From contig NZ_JALJZX010000001.1 of assembly GCF_024171485.1 (NCBI RefSeq), forward strand, positions 62,001-126,000: 64,000 nucleotides of DNA. The letters are read 5' to 3'. Shown in pieces: positions 15,401-24,744 of this stretch. The position numbers and the translations under genes are program-made. Every line of letters begins with the position of its first letter. Position 1 is the stretch's first letter. Source of the stretch: Chryseobacterium sp. HSC-36S06 (lineage in GTDB: Bacteria; Bacteroidota; Bacteroidia; Flavobacteriales; Weeksellaceae). The notes under the pieces were generated by a model that searched no databases, was not told the DNA's origin, and was given only the letters and a program-made list of their open reading frames with translations.

Positions 15401-16762
15401 AATGATCTGGCCAAATGCTGCGGAACTCATCATTTTTTTTGCACTTGCTTCCACAGCCCGGTCCATTGTGTGCTGCGAGAGTTTTTGGGATTTGTGGTGG
15501 ACCGCGAGAAAGTGAAGGGTCGCCTCTACAATGATTACTGCGCCATCTACAATAAGCCCGAAATCAATAGCTCCCAAACTCATCAAGTTTGCACTGACTC
15601 CAAAAACATTCATCATACCTAAGGCAAAAAGGAGAGAAAGTGGAATGGCAGAAGCCACAATAAGCCCTGCACGAAAATTACCCAGAAACAGAACGAGCAC
15701 AAGGATGACAATAAGAGCGCCTTCCACCAAATTTGTTTCTACGGTACGGATCGCCCGGTCTACTAAGTTAGTCCGGTCCAGGAAAGGTTCTACGATAATA
15801 TCAGCTGGAAGGGATTTTTGAATGGTGAGCATTTTTTCCTTCACCCGACTCACTACTTCCGCAGAATTTTCACCTTTGAGCATCATTACAATACCCCCGA
15901 CAGCCTCTTTATCGCCGTTATAGGTAAGAGCACCATATCTAACGGCACTGCCTATGCGCGCGTCCGCGACATCTTTAATAAGTACAGGGATACCGTTGAC
16001 TGTTTTTATTACGGTGTTGGAAATATCCTCTAAAGAAGAGATCAGACCGATGCCGCGAATAAAATAGGCATTAGGTTTTTTATCGATATATGCGCCGCCG
16101 GTATTTTCGTTATTTTTCTGGAGTGCAGCAAAAATGTCGGCAATGGTAACATTCATCGCTTTAAGCCTATAGGGATTAATCGCGACTTCATACTGCTTAA
16201 GTTTCCCGCCGAAACTGTTAATTTCAGCTACTCCGGGTGTCCCGTAAAGTTGCCTTGCCACGACCCAATCCTGCATGGTACGCAGATCCGTAGCGGAGTA
16301 TTTGTTCTCGGAACCTTTTTTAGGGTGAATAACATACTGATAGATTTCTCCCAAGCCCGTAGAAACCGGGGACATCTCGGGGCTGCCGATACCCTGTGGA
16401 ATATTTTCTTCGGCCTCTTTCAGTTTTTCAGTAATGAGTTGGCGTGCAAAGTATACATCCACGCTTTCGTCGAAAACTACAGTGATTACAGAAAGACCAA
16501 ATCTTGAGATCGACCTCATTTCGGTAATACCGGGAATGTTCGCAAGGCTCTGTTCAATTGGGTACGTAACCAACTGTTCCGTTTCCTGAGCAGCTAATGT
16601 CGGTGTGCTGGTAATAATCTGTACCTGATTGTTTGTAATATCTGGTACGGCATCCAGCGGAAGTCTGGTAGCACTATATATACCCCAAAGGATCAGTGCA
16701 AATGTCATGAGCCCAATGATGAGCTTATTTTTTACACTAAACTGTATAATTTTATAAAGCAT
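12434..16762 (-). CDS. CzcA-type RND metal pump fused to a CzcC/TolC-like outer-membrane channel
   Basis: Residues 1 to about 1030 are a complete heavy-metal RND transporter: membrane segment 1, first periplasmic porter domain, the membrane bundle, the second porter domain and the last membrane helices ending LFVLPLLYIIFN. After a short basic stretch comes a hydrophobic segment (about 1047-1062, LPMLVVLLCLAAGSLQAQ) that looks like a signal peptide, and then from about 1066 to 1442 a full outer-membrane factor with paired coiled-coil repeats, ending YNYYIKN. The channel part is encoded at 12434-13567. The fused protein could be cut at SLQAQ to release the channel. Fusions of this length are known in Bacteroidota. 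The metal (Zn, Cd, Co, Ni or Cu) cannot be fixed from sequence; the adjacent CPC ATPase suggests Zn/Cd. Confidence 0.92.
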   Translation of the reverse strand: MLYKIIQFSVKNKLIIGLMTFALILWGIYSATRLPLDAVPDITNNQVQIITSTPTLAAQETEQLVTYPIEQSLANIPGITEMRSISRFGLSVITVVFDESVDVYFARQLITEKLKEAEENIPQGIGSPEMSPVSTGLGEIYQYVIHPKKGSENKYSATDLRTMQDWVVARQLYGTPGVAEINSFGGKLKQYEVAINPYRLKAMNVTIADIFAALQKNNENTGGAYIDKKPNAYFIRGIGLISSLEDISNTVIKTVNGIPVLIKDVADARIGSAVRYGALTYNGDKEAVGGIVMMLKGENSAEVVSRVKEKMLTIQKSLPADIIVEPFLDRTNLVDRAIRTVETNLVEGALIVILVLVLFLGNFRAGLIVASAIPLSLLFALGMMNVFGVSANLMSLGAIDFGLIVDGAVIIVEATLHFLAVHHKSQKLSQHTMDRAVEASAKKMMSSAAFGQIIILIVYLPILSLQGIEGKMFRPMAETVSFAIVGALILSLTYIPMMSALFLSKNISAKKTFADKMMAKIHNFYVPLLQKAIAFKYAVVAAAIALLTVSLLIFSRMGGEFIPQLQEGDFAVHCILPQGTSLSQSIETSMQASRILKSFPEVNTVVGKTGSAEVPTDPMPPEATDLIVTLKPKKDWKDSDKSYEELSAEMMEKLEMIPGVFFEVSQPIQMRFNELMTGVRQDVAIKIFGENIDTLAKLAPDVAKVVQTVQGATEPQIEQTVGLPQITITYDRARLASYGLNIEDINHTVSTAFAGETAGVVFEDEKKFNLVARLDSANRSSIDDVSNLFIPTDNGIQIPLSQVASVEFKDGPAQISREDGKRRIVVGFNVKDRDVESVVTEIQGKLNAAKILPAGYYYTYGGTFENLKQASSRLQIAVPVALALIFLLLYFTFRNLKDSLLIFTAIPMSAIGGVFALLIRGMPFSISAGVGFIALFGVAVLNGIVLVSTFKDLHKSGVNDVIRRVIEGTSIRLRPVLMTAAVASFGFFPMAFSTGSGAEVQRPLATVVIGGLVSATFLTLFVLPLLYIIFNSKNKLRSKLRNIKNTTLPMLVVLLCLAAGSLQAQERISPNDAVKIALANNLQYSVNRAQVNKAVLETNTAREIPKTGIFVENEDIRPSDPNGELKIGVQQSIQWPGLYKAKRKYFEEQIKYHQLNKNMLDAVIKKEVNTAFYQLWYLQDVARLYQKLDEYYTSMYKAAHLRFKTGEAAGLESIAAEARMKELQAQRQQNQQNISAQQQQLALFLNTQTMYLPQDTHLQKLEVEDFPLDSLHPSLALQHQNIEIARADIDVQKMQNKPDFSGRVFSQKLYGMKDPITGFSLAVEFPIFGKTAYKAKLQAAEAEVEIQQSQLRYQENQFAAQTRSSYTEILKASEMLKYYESIGLKQADQIFDAAMLSYKAGEIGFSEMHQFFTQAIDIRKNYLVALNEYNLAVIQYNYYIKN

Positions 16763-16875
16763 TCGTAAAAATTTAAGTTAATTGACAGAAAAATTCAACT
16801 TCCGTATTGAATACGAAAATTTGCGACTATTGCATAGCCGAAGTGTCCCGGAGGAAGAATCCTACGGTAGTTTAA

Positions 16876-17196
16876 TTAACTTATTTTTGGGGGCTGCCAG
16901 ATGCCGGCAGGGAGGAGGATCTTGTGCCTGTATTTCCTTTCAGGAAGAACATCTTTTATTACAACCTCGTTGTGTTCAGGAAGTAAGGTATTAATTTGTG
17001 AAACTGACAAAGTCATACCACAACAATTGCAAACGCAGAAAGGAGAACAAAGATCAGCGTGTTGATCCTGGCTTTGTTCGAGGTGAACATCCTGATTCTG
17101 ACAAAATTTTTCGCTTAAACCCTTTGCCGCGTCGTTGCATGGCACCATAGTAAGCACCATAAAGAACAAGGATAAAGAGAAGGCCAAAAGTTTCAC
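16876..17196 (-). CDS. small Cys-rich exported protein (DUF6660-like)
   Basis: A 106-residue exported protein with an N-terminal signal peptide (KLLAFSLSLFFMVLTMVP) followed by a Cys/His-rich stretch (HADLCSPFCVCNCCGM), which is a plausible metal-binding site. It resembles the small DUF6660 proteins found beside metal RND pumps in Bacteroidota. It ends with AGIWQPPKIS, nearly the same C-terminus as the unrelated-looking Cys-rich protein at 31764-32180. It lies 113 bases upstream of the fused RND pump and is the first gene of the downstream metal unit; the upstream operon's terminator (17333-17372) separates it from the oxidase gene. A periplasmic metal chaperone or sensor role is inference. 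Confidence 0.75.
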   Translation of the reverse strand: MKLLAFSLSLFFMVLTMVPCNDAAKGLSEKFCQNQDVHLEQSQDQHADLCSPFCVCNCCGMTLSVSQINTLLPEHNEVVIKDVLPERKYRHKILLPAGIWQPPKIS

Positions 17197-17332
17197 GGTG
17201 CTAATTTAATAAAAATATATTTACTTGAATTTATGTCTTAGCTCATATTACTGCAATGATTCCTCAGGTTGTAGGCTGGTATTGTTTGCCTCATGAGAAT
17301 CTGTGTTTACGGCGGTCGTTATACGCTATAAA

Positions 17333-17372
17333 AAAGAGTGCAACCGGTCTTTATTTGGCAGCTGCACTCTTT
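17333..17372 (-). terminator. intrinsic terminator of the copper unit
   Basis: On the minus strand AAAGAGTGCA (17372-17363) pairs perfectly with TGCACTCTTT (17342-17333), with further pairing inside the loop, and is followed by more T. It is 25 bases beyond the multicopper oxidase stop codon and marks the end of the 12-gene copper unit. Confidence 0.75.
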
Positions 17373-17396
17373 AAAATTGACACACTAAAAACTCCT

Positions 17397-20312
17397 TTAA
17401 TAGTTCAGTGTAATCCCTGCACCCCAGCTCATATCGCTGTCGTAGTGGGTTGAGATTCCGATATTTTTTGTGACGATATATTTAAGACCTGCCATATATT
17501 CTTTGTCGGTATTGACCATGAATGCCCCGCGCAAACGCGCAGTCAACGGAATGTCTTCACGTTTCAGCTGGAACCTTACAATTCCGTCTGTAAATATTTC
17601 TGCCTGCAGGTCCACCAACATCGGGAGTTTATACATGATACCAGCGCTGAAAGTTTTTCTTTCATCTTTAGTAGATGCCTGTCCAAAAAGGTTTTTTTCG
17701 ATATTATTCCTGTCAATCTTTCTATAATGGTAGTTAAATCCGATAAATGGTTTCAGCCACTGCATACGGTCCACATACCTGCCGAGTTGGGTTTCCACCT
17801 CGTAGCCGTGATGGGGATTGTAACCTAAACGCCATTCTGTTCCCAATTCCCAGCGGGCATTTGAGATCCTCGCCATCCCGTCGTTACCATTAGTAGCAAA
17901 ATCGTTTTCGGCCATAAGGTGCCACATGTTACTTTCTCGCTGGAGCTTTTTGTAAGCTGAAGCTTTATCGGGCAGCAAAGGATTCTGGTAATCACCAACA
18001 GCAAAAACACGGTTCATCCCCGCCATCATGTGATAGAGGATGTGACAGTGGAAAAACCAGTCCCCGTCAGTTTTAGCTTCAAATTCGATGACATTAGTTT
18101 CCATCGGCATAATATCCAACACATTTTTGAGGGGTGCCTGAAGGCCATTTTTGTTGAGTACCCGAAAATCAAAACCGTGCAGGTGCATCGGGTGACGCAT
18201 CATTGAATTATTGAATAGGGTAATGCGGAGAATTTCGCCTTTTTTTACCAATATTTTGTCAGATTCTGCCAGGACTTTATCGTCCATGCTCCATATGTAG
18301 CGGTTCATGTTTCCCGTAAGGGTAAACGTGAGCTCGCGCACGGGACTGTTTTTCGGGAGTGAAGTGTCATAAGGCGATTTCATCATCCCATAATTCAATG
18401 TGGTAATCCCGGAAGCAGGCATCTGATGCTGTGAGTGATCCATTTGCGCATCGTTGTTGTCCATCTTGTCCATCGGCATTGCTGCATTATTTTCAGCACT
18501 AATTTCAGGATACATCACCTGATTCATATCCATCGTCTGATAACTCATCTTCATGCCCATATCTTTCATGTCACCGTTCATCTTCATCATGTCGTTCATC
18601 ATCTTCATCCCTTCAAAGTATTTGAGTTTGGGTAATGGTGCCTGGGCTTTTTTAATTCCTTCTCCAATAAACACTGACGCAGAATTTGTGCGGTCTTCGG
18701 GTGTAACAAGGAGTTCGTATGAAGTGTTTTTTTCAGGAATTTCCACTACGATATCCACTGTTTCGGAAACCGCCAGGATCAGGCGATCCACTTCGACCGG
18801 TTCAATATCCAATCCATCACTGGCCACTACTTTAATTTTTCCTCCTGCATAATTGAGCCAAAAATAGGAGGAAGCACCGCCGTTGGCAATTTGAAGCCGC
18901 ACTTTGTCACCGGCTTTGTATCCTGCGAGCTGGCTTTCTATTTTACCGTTAATCAGAAAGGCGTCATAATACACGTCACTCACGTCCATGGCAAGCATCC
19001 GCTTCCATTCGTTGGTGAGTTTTGTCTTAAAGTGTCCCTCTTTTATGGCTTCTGCATAACTTTGAGTACTGCCTTTTTTTATTGCGAACCAGTCATTGGC
19101 GTTGTGAAGCATCCGCTGAACATTATTGGGGTTCAGGTTTGTCCACTCGCTCAGGATAAGGTGCTCCGTGGGCAAATCATCAATCCCCGGTCGGAAAGTA
19201 GGATCTTCGGGACGTTTTTTCAGAATCATCATCCCATACATTCCAATCTGCTCCTGCAGGCCAGTATGTGAGTGATACCAGTGGGTTCCGTTTTGGATGA
19301 TCGGAAACGAATACGTGTAGGTTGAATGTGGTGGAATGGGTTTCTGGGTAAGCCAGGGAACCCCATCTTCTTTATTTGGAAGATGAAGACCGTGCCAGTG
19401 CAGAGAAGTTTCTTCGTCCATTAAATTATGGACAATCACTTCCGCCGTATCGCCCTCATAAAACTCCAGCTTTGGCATCGGAATCTGCCCGTTTACGGCA
19501 ATGGCGCGTTTCTGTTTGCCCGCAAAATTTACCAGGGTGTCTTTCACATAAAGATGGTAGGTCACTTTGCGTCCGCCTTTTAGGTGCTTTTCGGGCATGG
19601 GCATGACCATTTTGTGTTCACCATGTATCTGCATGTTTCCGTGTGCAGAATGATCTTCCTTCTTTCCTTTTTGAGGCACCAGATTCATACCGCACTTGGG
19701 ACACTTTCCGGGTTTGTCCGATATCACCTCGGGATGCATCGGGCAGGTGTACATCTTTTGCGCTTCTTCATGCTGATGCGCATCTAAAGTTTGATGTTCC
19801 GGGGTTTTGCCGGTAGCCTGATGCCGGCCGCTTTCCTTCTGAGGGACCAGATTCATACCGCACTTGGGACACTTTCCGGGTTTGTCCGAAACCACCTCGG
19901 GGTGCATCGGACAAGTGTACATCTTTTGCGCTGCTTCATGCTGATGCGGAGCAGGTGTTGAATGTTCCGGCGTTTTGATGCTCGCTGGGTCTTTCGGTAC
20001 TGCTTTAGTCTTTGGCATCACCGGTTTTTTAACTTCCGTTACCGTCTTTGTTTTTGCAGCGGTAATTTCAGGTTTCTTACCCGTAGTTTTTTTAACTACG
20101 GTGGCCTTTTTAGGAGCGGGCGCGGATTTGGCCGCCGTTTTTTTCTCAGTAACGGTTTTCTTCACCAAGGTCATACCGCAAATGGGGCAGTTACCGGTTG
20201 CTGATTTCACGACCTGCGGATGCATCGGGCAGGTGTACACGGTTTTGGTGCTCTGTGAATAACTGTTTATGGACATTGCCATAAATAGAAAGAGCAAAAA
20301 TATATATTTCAT
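17397..20312 (-). CDS. multicopper oxidase with three metal-binding modules and a C-terminal CopB-like barrel
   Basis: A signal peptide (1-20) is followed by three short CPMHP...CPxCGM metal-binding modules (about 26-51, 132-158, 188-214). A CopA-type multicopper oxidase follows, with copper ligand motifs HWHG (305-308), HWYHSH (344-349), HPMHLHG (707-713) and [12 protein letters not shown] (755-766, type 1 Cys756), plus a Met-rich insert (570-630) typical of cuprous oxidases. Residues about 812-971 have alternating beta-strand pattern and a terminal Tyr, resembling the CopB/PcoB outer-membrane barrel. So oxidase and barrel, usually two proteins, are one. Modules 2 and 3 come from a 168-bp tandem duplication (103 bp near-identical). 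Likely role: oxidation of Cu(I) at the outer membrane. It is 7 bases downstream of the CPH ATPase gene. Confidence 0.93.
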   Translation of the reverse strand: MKYIFLLFLFMAMSINSYSQSTKTVYTCPMHPQVVKSATGNCPICGMTLVKKTVTEKKTAAKSAPAPKKATVVKKTTGKKPEITAAKTKTVTEVKKPVMPKTKAVPKDPASIKTPEHSTPAPHQHEAAQKMYTCPMHPEVVSDKPGKCPKCGMNLVPQKESGRHQATGKTPEHQTLDAHQHEEAQKMYTCPMHPEVISDKPGKCPKCGMNLVPQKGKKEDHSAHGNMQIHGEHKMVMPMPEKHLKGGRKVTYHLYVKDTLVNFAGKQKRAIAVNGQIPMPKLEFYEGDTAEVIVHNLMDEETSLHWHGLHLPNKEDGVPWLTQKPIPPHSTYTYSFPIIQNGTHWYHSHTGLQEQIGMYGMMILKKRPEDPTFRPGIDDLPTEHLILSEWTNLNPNNVQRMLHNANDWFAIKKGSTQSYAEAIKEGHFKTKLTNEWKRMLAMDVSDVYYDAFLINGKIESQLAGYKAGDKVRLQIANGGASSYFWLNYAGGKIKVVASDGLDIEPVEVDRLILAVSETVDIVVEIPEKNTSYELLVTPEDRTNSASVFIGEGIKKAQAPLPKLKYFEGMKMMNDMMKMNGDMKDMGMKMSYQTMDMNQVMYPEISAENNAAMPMDKMDNNDAQMDHSQHQMPASGITTLNYGMMKSPYDTSLPKNSPVRELTFTLTGNMNRYIWSMDDKVLAESDKILVKKGEILRITLFNNSMMRHPMHLHGFDFRVLNKNGLQAPLKNVLDIMPMETNVIEFEAKTDGDWFFHCHILYHMMAGMNRVFAVGDYQNPLLPDKASAYKKLQRESNMWHLMAENDFATNGNDGMARISNARWELGTEWRLGYNPHHGYEVETQLGRYVDRMQWLKPFIGFNYHYRKIDRNNIEKNLFGQASTKDERKTFSAGIMYKLPMLVDLQAEIFTDGIVRFQLKREDIPLTARLRGAFMVNTDKEYMAGLKYIVTKNIGISTHYDSDMSWGAGITLNY
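19678..19948. repeat. in-gene tandem duplication of a metal-binding module
   Basis: Positions 19678-19780 and 19846-19948 (103 bp each, offset 168 bp) differ at only about six positions. They encode modules 3 and 2 of the multicopper oxidase. The offset is exactly 56 codons, so the frame is kept. Such high DNA identity points to a recent duplication. Confidence 0.85.
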
Positions 20313-20319
20313 CTTGTGA

Positions 20320-22446
20320 TTATTTAATTTTTAACAAACTTGCATTAAGTGCGACCACGATGGTACTGACACTCATCAGCACTGCGCCCATGGCGGGACT
20401 CAGGACAAATGTGGGATACAGAACACCTGCAGCAAGTGGAATAGCCACGACGTTGTAGCCCACTGCCCATACGAGATTCTGGATCATTTTACTGTAGGTC
20501 TTTTTTCCAAAGTCTATCATTTTTACAACATCCCGAGGATCGCTGTTCACCAGAATAATATCTGCAGTTTCAGCTGCAACATCTGTTCCTGAACCCACTG
20601 CAATGCCTACATCTGCCGCTGCCAAAGCCGGTGCATCATTTACGCCGTCTCCTGTCATGGCAACGATTTCTCCTTTATCCTGAAATTCTTTTACTTTTTC
20701 CTGTTTGTGGTGCGGAAGTACATTTGCCAAATATCCGTCCATTCCTAACTGCTTTGATACCGCCGCCGCTACCTTTTCGTTATCACCTGTAAGCAGGAAT
20801 GATTTAATGTTCATGCTTCGAAGTTGATCAATGGCTTCTTTGGCGCCATCGCGGATGGTATCTGCTAAAGAAACAATACCCACAGGCTCGTCATCAATCA
20901 GAATAAAGTTTACTGTTTCTGCATCTTGGTTAATTCCTTCAGGAATGGCAGGTACCTGTTTATTGTTTTGAACAAAATAATTAGGACCGGCCGCAACCAC
21001 CGATTTACCATTTACCATTCCTGTCACTCCAATTCCCTGCATGTAGCGGAAACTGTCTGACTTCCATAGCTCCAGTTTTCTCTCAGAAAGGGTCTGCATG
21101 ATTCCTTTTGCAATGTGATGTTCGGAGTTCTGCTGCACTGCTGCTGCATACTGGAGTAAATCGTTTTCCGAATAGTGTTCCGTTAGAGGAATGATTTTCT
21201 GCACAGTGTGGGAACCTTTCGTAAGGGTGCCGGTTTTATCGAAAATAATGGTCGATAATTTTCTGGTGGTTTCAAAAGCCGTGCGGTTTCTGATGAGTAA
21301 ACCATTTGTTGCTGAAAGTGTAGTGGAAATGGCCACCACCAAAGGAATTGCTACTCCTAAAGCATGCGGACAGGCCGTTACCATTACCGTTACCATCCGT
21401 TCCAGAGCAAAAGCCAAATCTCCCATGGTGATGTACCAGTAAGCGAAAGTTCCTACTCCCACCACAATTGCTACTATAGTAAGCCATTTGGCTACTTTAT
21501 CCGCCAGATTCTGAGTGTTCGACTTTGCTGCCTGCGCATCCTGAACCAAATTAATAACCTTATTGAGGTAGGAATCCTTCCCAACCCCTGTTGCTTTTAT
21601 CTTCAAGGCACCGTCTCCATTAATAGACCCTGCGATTACCTTTCCGCCGGATTCTTTTCTTACAGGAACACTTTCGCCGGTCAGCATACTTTCATTCAAA
21701 TAGGAACTGCCCTCGACAATCAGACCGTCAGCGGCGACTTTTTCGCCCGGTCTTATGATTACGGTATCTCCGTTTTTCAACTGTTCCAGTTTTATTTTAA
21801 CCGGACTTCCGTCTTGCTCTACCGTTACATCATTCGGAAGTAACGCTACTAAAGACTGCAACGCTTTTGAAGCTGCCATTTGTGAACGCATCTCGAGCCA
21901 GTGGCCCAACAGCATGATGACGATTAAGGTGGCGAGTTCCCAAAAGAAATCCATTCCCGGCAGTCCGAATACTACGGCAACAGAATACACATAGGCGACG
22001 GTAATTGCTAAAGCAACCAGCGTCATCATTCCAATGGCGCCGGCCTTCACTTCGCCGAAAAATCCTTTGAAGAAAGGCATCCCACCGTAGAAATAAATAA
22101 TGCTTCCCAAAACCAGAAGTACATATTTATCACCGTTAAAAGCAATTGTGAAACCGAGCCACTGCTGAATCATATGAGAAAGCAGAAGGACCGGAACGGT
22201 AAGTGCCAAAGAGATCCAGAATCTCTTCAGGAAATCCGGCGTATTATGTCCCGCATGTTTGTCAAATCTCGCAGTAGAATCTTCAGAGTCCGCGTGATGA
22301 CTATGATTCTGATGATGTTGGCTGTGTTCGTCTTTTTCAGGTCGGGCGGTTGCTCCCAAGGGAATTAAGTTCATTCCGCAAAGTGGACAATTTCCCGGTT
22401 TGTCCGTCAATATCTGGGGATGCATGGGACAGGTGTATTTTTTCAT
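20320..22446 (-). CDS. copB: CPH-type copper/silver P1B-ATPase (CopB-like)
   Basis: An inner-membrane ATPase expelling copper or silver. The membrane metal site is CPH (Cys359-Pro-His361, in [11 protein letters not shown]), the signature of the P1B-3 subgroup reported to carry Cu(II)/Ag(I). The phosphorylation site DKTGT is at Asp403, TGES near 256 and GDGVNDAP later. The N-terminus carries a YTCPMHP...CPLCGM metal-binding module (4-29) and a His-rich stretch (40-67). At 708 residues it is complete. It lies 36 bases after the DUF305 gene and 7 before the oxidase gene, so pumped copper can be oxidised directly in the periplasm. Symbol by subgroup; exact ion is inferred. Confidence 0.92.
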   Translation of the reverse strand: MKKYTCPMHPQILTDKPGNCPLCGMNLIPLGATARPEKDEHSQHHQNHSHHADSEDSTARFDKHAGHNTPDFLKRFWISLALTVPVLLLSHMIQQWLGFTIAFNGDKYVLLVLGSIIYFYGGMPFFKGFFGEVKAGAIGMMTLVALAITVAYVYSVAVVFGLPGMDFFWELATLIVIMLLGHWLEMRSQMAASKALQSLVALLPNDVTVEQDGSPVKIKLEQLKNGDTVIIRPGEKVAADGLIVEGSSYLNESMLTGESVPVRKESGGKVIAGSINGDGALKIKATGVGKDSYLNKVINLVQDAQAAKSNTQNLADKVAKWLTIVAIVVGVGTFAYWYITMGDLAFALERMVTVMVTACPHALGVAIPLVVAISTTLSATNGLLIRNRTAFETTRKLSTIIFDKTGTLTKGSHTVQKIIPLTEHYSENDLLQYAAAVQQNSEHHIAKGIMQTLSERKLELWKSDSFRYMQGIGVTGMVNGKSVVAAGPNYFVQNNKQVPAIPEGINQDAETVNFILIDDEPVGIVSLADTIRDGAKEAIDQLRSMNIKSFLLTGDNEKVAAAVSKQLGMDGYLANVLPHHKQEKVKEFQDKGEIVAMTGDGVNDAPALAAADVGIAVGSGTDVAAETADIILVNSDPRDVVKMIDFGKKTYSKMIQNLVWAVGYNVVAIPLAAGVLYPTFVLSPAMGAVLMSVSTIVVALNASLLKIK

Positions 22447-22482
22447 GGTTTAATTTTATGCGTTAAATTCTGGTATGTAAGA

Positions 22483-23055
22483 TTACTTCCGGTTTTGCAG
22501 CTCCTGAATTTTTGCCTTCATCACAGCAATCTCCTCCTGCTGTGCTTTGATGATTTCATCACCTAATTTTCTGACTTCCGGATCTACAAGATTGCTCTCT
22601 TCAACCATAAGGATAGCCCCTGCATGATGTGGAATCATGGATTTAAGAAACTGAACATCGCCTACCGCTGTCTGCTGTCGAATTCCGAACCAAAACAACA
22701 ACATTGCAAGTGCGCCTGCTCCCATCAGGATTTTATTGAGATTTTTGTTTGGATACATTTTTCCCATCAGCAGCAGTTCGATGATGAGCATCGGTGAAGC
22801 CATCAGTGCTGCCATATACAACTGATTTACATTGGGAATTACGTTGGCCAATTGATCTACCATGGCATACATCAGAATAAACATCGACACAAACGAAATC
22901 AGCATCATCCAGAACAGTTTTTTGTAAGCGCCACCGTGGCTCATTTTGCCGTGTTCTGCTGTATTTTTATCTGTTTCCCTGTCACTGTGGGAATGATTTT
23001 CGGATTCTTTGTTATGCTTCTCTGAAATGCGGTGACTTTGTTGTGAATTTTCCAT
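22483..23055 (-). CDS. DUF305 membrane protein
   Basis: The N-terminus is His/Asp-rich (SHSDRETDKN, GKMSHGG), followed by three hydrophobic segments (about 48-67, 76-95, 104-122) and a C-terminal DUF305 domain with the conserved core KSMIPHHAGAILMVEES. This family is frequent in copper- and silver-resistance clusters, where the paired histidines and Met residues are thought to bind metal; a molecular activity is not established. At 190 residues it is a normal membrane-anchored form. It sits 18 bases after the haem-binding gene in the copper unit. Confidence 0.85.
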   Translation of the reverse strand: MENSQQSHRISEKHNKESENHSHSDRETDKNTAEHGKMSHGGAYKKLFWMMLISFVSMFILMYAMVDQLANVIPNVNQLYMAALMASPMLIIELLLMGKMYPNKNLNKILMGAGALAMLLFWFGIRQQTAVGDVQFLKSMIPHHAGAILMVEESNLVDPEVRKLGDEIIKAQQEEIAVMKAKIQELQNRK

Positions 23056-23073
23056 AATATAAATTTTATCAGG

Positions 23074-23517
23074 TTAGTTTAGTGTATTAAAAAAATCAAT
23101 CAGATCCATTTTATCGGCTGCTGATAATCTGGCACTGCTGTGTAGCATGAGATATGATTTTAAGGGCATCTCCTCTTTTTCAATCTGGCTGGTGATGCTT
23201 TTTATTTTTGCTTTTTTGCGTCTTTTTGAATAATTATTGAACTCATCAAAATTGAGTTCTTCTTTGCCTTTTTTAATATGCCGGGCCATGAACCACGCGC
23301 CCGGCTGTAATTCCGAATACCAGGGATAACGGGTATTATTTGAATGACAGTCATAGCAGGAAACTTTAAGGATTGCAGCCACGTTGGCGGGTACCTTTTC
23401 GGTTTTTTCAAAACTTTGACCGGCCGGAACTCGGGAAATATTTCGCTCCACCGGTATGAGCTGGATGACTAAAAATACCGCAACCAGCATCACCATAAAC
23501 CAAACTGTTTTATTCAT
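23074..23517 (-). CDS. haem-binding domain protein (cytochrome c-like)
   Basis: An N-terminal membrane segment or signal (MVMLVAVFLVIQLIPV) precedes a small domain with a single haem-attachment motif CYDCH (in SCYDCHSNNTRYPWY) and the following conserved WYSELQPGAWFMARHIKKG, matching the Bacteroidota Haem_bd family. It would carry a covalently bound haem in the periplasm, perhaps passing electrons produced by copper oxidation; that link is inference from its place in the copper unit. It lies 10 bases downstream of the first adaptor gene. 147 residues, complete. Confidence 0.85.
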   Translation of the reverse strand: MNKTVWFMVMLVAVFLVIQLIPVERNISRVPAGQSFEKTEKVPANVAAILKVSCYDCHSNNTRYPWYSELQPGAWFMARHIKKGKEELNFDEFNNYSKRRKKAKIKSITSQIEKEEMPLKSYLMLHSSARLSAADKMDLIDFFNTLN

Positions 23518-23527
23518 TCTCGTCCAA

Positions 23528-24733
23528 TTACATTGTACTCATATCGTGACCCGCCATCGGATCTGCCCCTTTTTTGAATATGTATTCACTGTTCAGCAGG
23601 TAGGCTCCGGAGACCACTACTTCGTCTCCCGCCTTAATTCCTGATGTGATTTCTATTCTGTCTTCATATTCGAGACCCGTTTCCACCATTCTGTTGACGA
23701 AGGTGTTCTTCGCGGTTTTCACCCAGACCGTGGAAGATTTGCCATCCCTGATTACCGCATCCACAGGCATTGAAAGACCATCACGGGATTTGTTTTCCAC
23801 CAGAACATATACCGGCATGCCGGGTTTCAGCAGATTTCCTTTGTTGGGCACGGAAATGCGCACCAGATTTATCCTGCTGGAGGTGCTTATTTCAGGGTTT
23901 GTAAAATCAACCTTCCCATTAATTTTCAAATTATCCAGATCGGGAATATATACGGTGACCTTGCTGTCTTTCTGAAGGAGAGCCATTTGGGAAGAATACA
24001 CCTGCGCCTCTGCCCAAAGCGATGAAAGATCTGCCAGATTCACGATGGTGCTACCTTCGGCAAGATAATCGCCTTCGGCAATGCTCAGATCGGTGATGTA
24101 ACCGGCCGCATTGCTTAACACGGTAGTGGTTGGCGTGGCTTTTCCTGATCTTTCCAACTGTTTGATCTGGCTTTCGGACATTCCCCATAAATAAAGCTTG
24201 TTGCGGGAACTTTGGAGCAGCTGGTCAAAATCAATGGACGTATTACCGACGAACAGCTTGCGTCTTTCCAATGCCAGCAAATATTCCTGCTTTGCATTAT
24301 TGAGTTCTTCACTGTAAATATCGACCAACGGCGCCCCCTTCGGAACAAAATCGCCAATGTTTTTATAATACAACCGTTCAACTCTGCCCATGACTCTGGA
24401 ACTTACTGCCTGCATCTGGTACTGATTAAAATTGAGTGTTCCGGTCAGCGTAAGTTTATCAGCCATCGACCCATCAGATAGCGCGACTGTTTTGATATTC
24501 CCAAGTTTAACCTGCTCGTCATTCAAAATAATTTCGTTAGGATCAGCATTCTTTTTCTTCTCGACAGGCACCAAATCCATGTGACAAATGGGGCATTTTC
24601 CGGGTTTATCGGAGACTACCTGCGGGTGCATGGAACAGGTGTAGTAGATATCGTGGCCGGCATGCGGATCTTCCTCCTTTTTACAGGAGTAAAGAAAAAC
24701 CAGCAAGGCCAGCATTAAAATATTGAATTTCAT
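23528..24733 (-). CDS. cusB: CusB-type adaptor lipoprotein with metal-binding module (second of two)
   Basis: A periplasmic adaptor for the CusA pump. It has a lipoprotein signal (lipidated at Cys17, in FLYSCKKEED), an N-terminal metal-binding module (YYTCSMHP...CPICHM, about 29-55), lipoyl halves, a helical hairpin and beta-barrel domains, and a Met/His tail (DPMAGHDMSTM). In the module the usual CPMHP reads CSMHP and CGM reads CHM, so it is divergent but keeps metal ligands. It follows another adaptor gene by 11 bases. Two CusB-type adaptors in a row could form a hetero-oligomer, or one could serve a different pump. Confidence 0.9.
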   Translation of the reverse strand: MKFNILMLALLVFLYSCKKEEDPHAGHDIYYTCSMHPQVVSDKPGKCPICHMDLVPVEKKKNADPNEIILNDEQVKLGNIKTVALSDGSMADKLTLTGTLNFNQYQMQAVSSRVMGRVERLYYKNIGDFVPKGAPLVDIYSEELNNAKQEYLLALERRKLFVGNTSIDFDQLLQSSRNKLYLWGMSESQIKQLERSGKATPTTTVLSNAAGYITDLSIAEGDYLAEGSTIVNLADLSSLWAEAQVYSSQMALLQKDSKVTVYIPDLDNLKINGKVDFTNPEISTSSRINLVRISVPNKGNLLKPGMPVYVLVENKSRDGLSMPVDAVIRDGKSSTVWVKTAKNTFVNRMVETGLEYEDRIEITSGIKAGDEVVVSGAYLLNSEYIFKKGADPMAGHDMSTM

Positions 24734-24744
24734 CTTATCAATTT

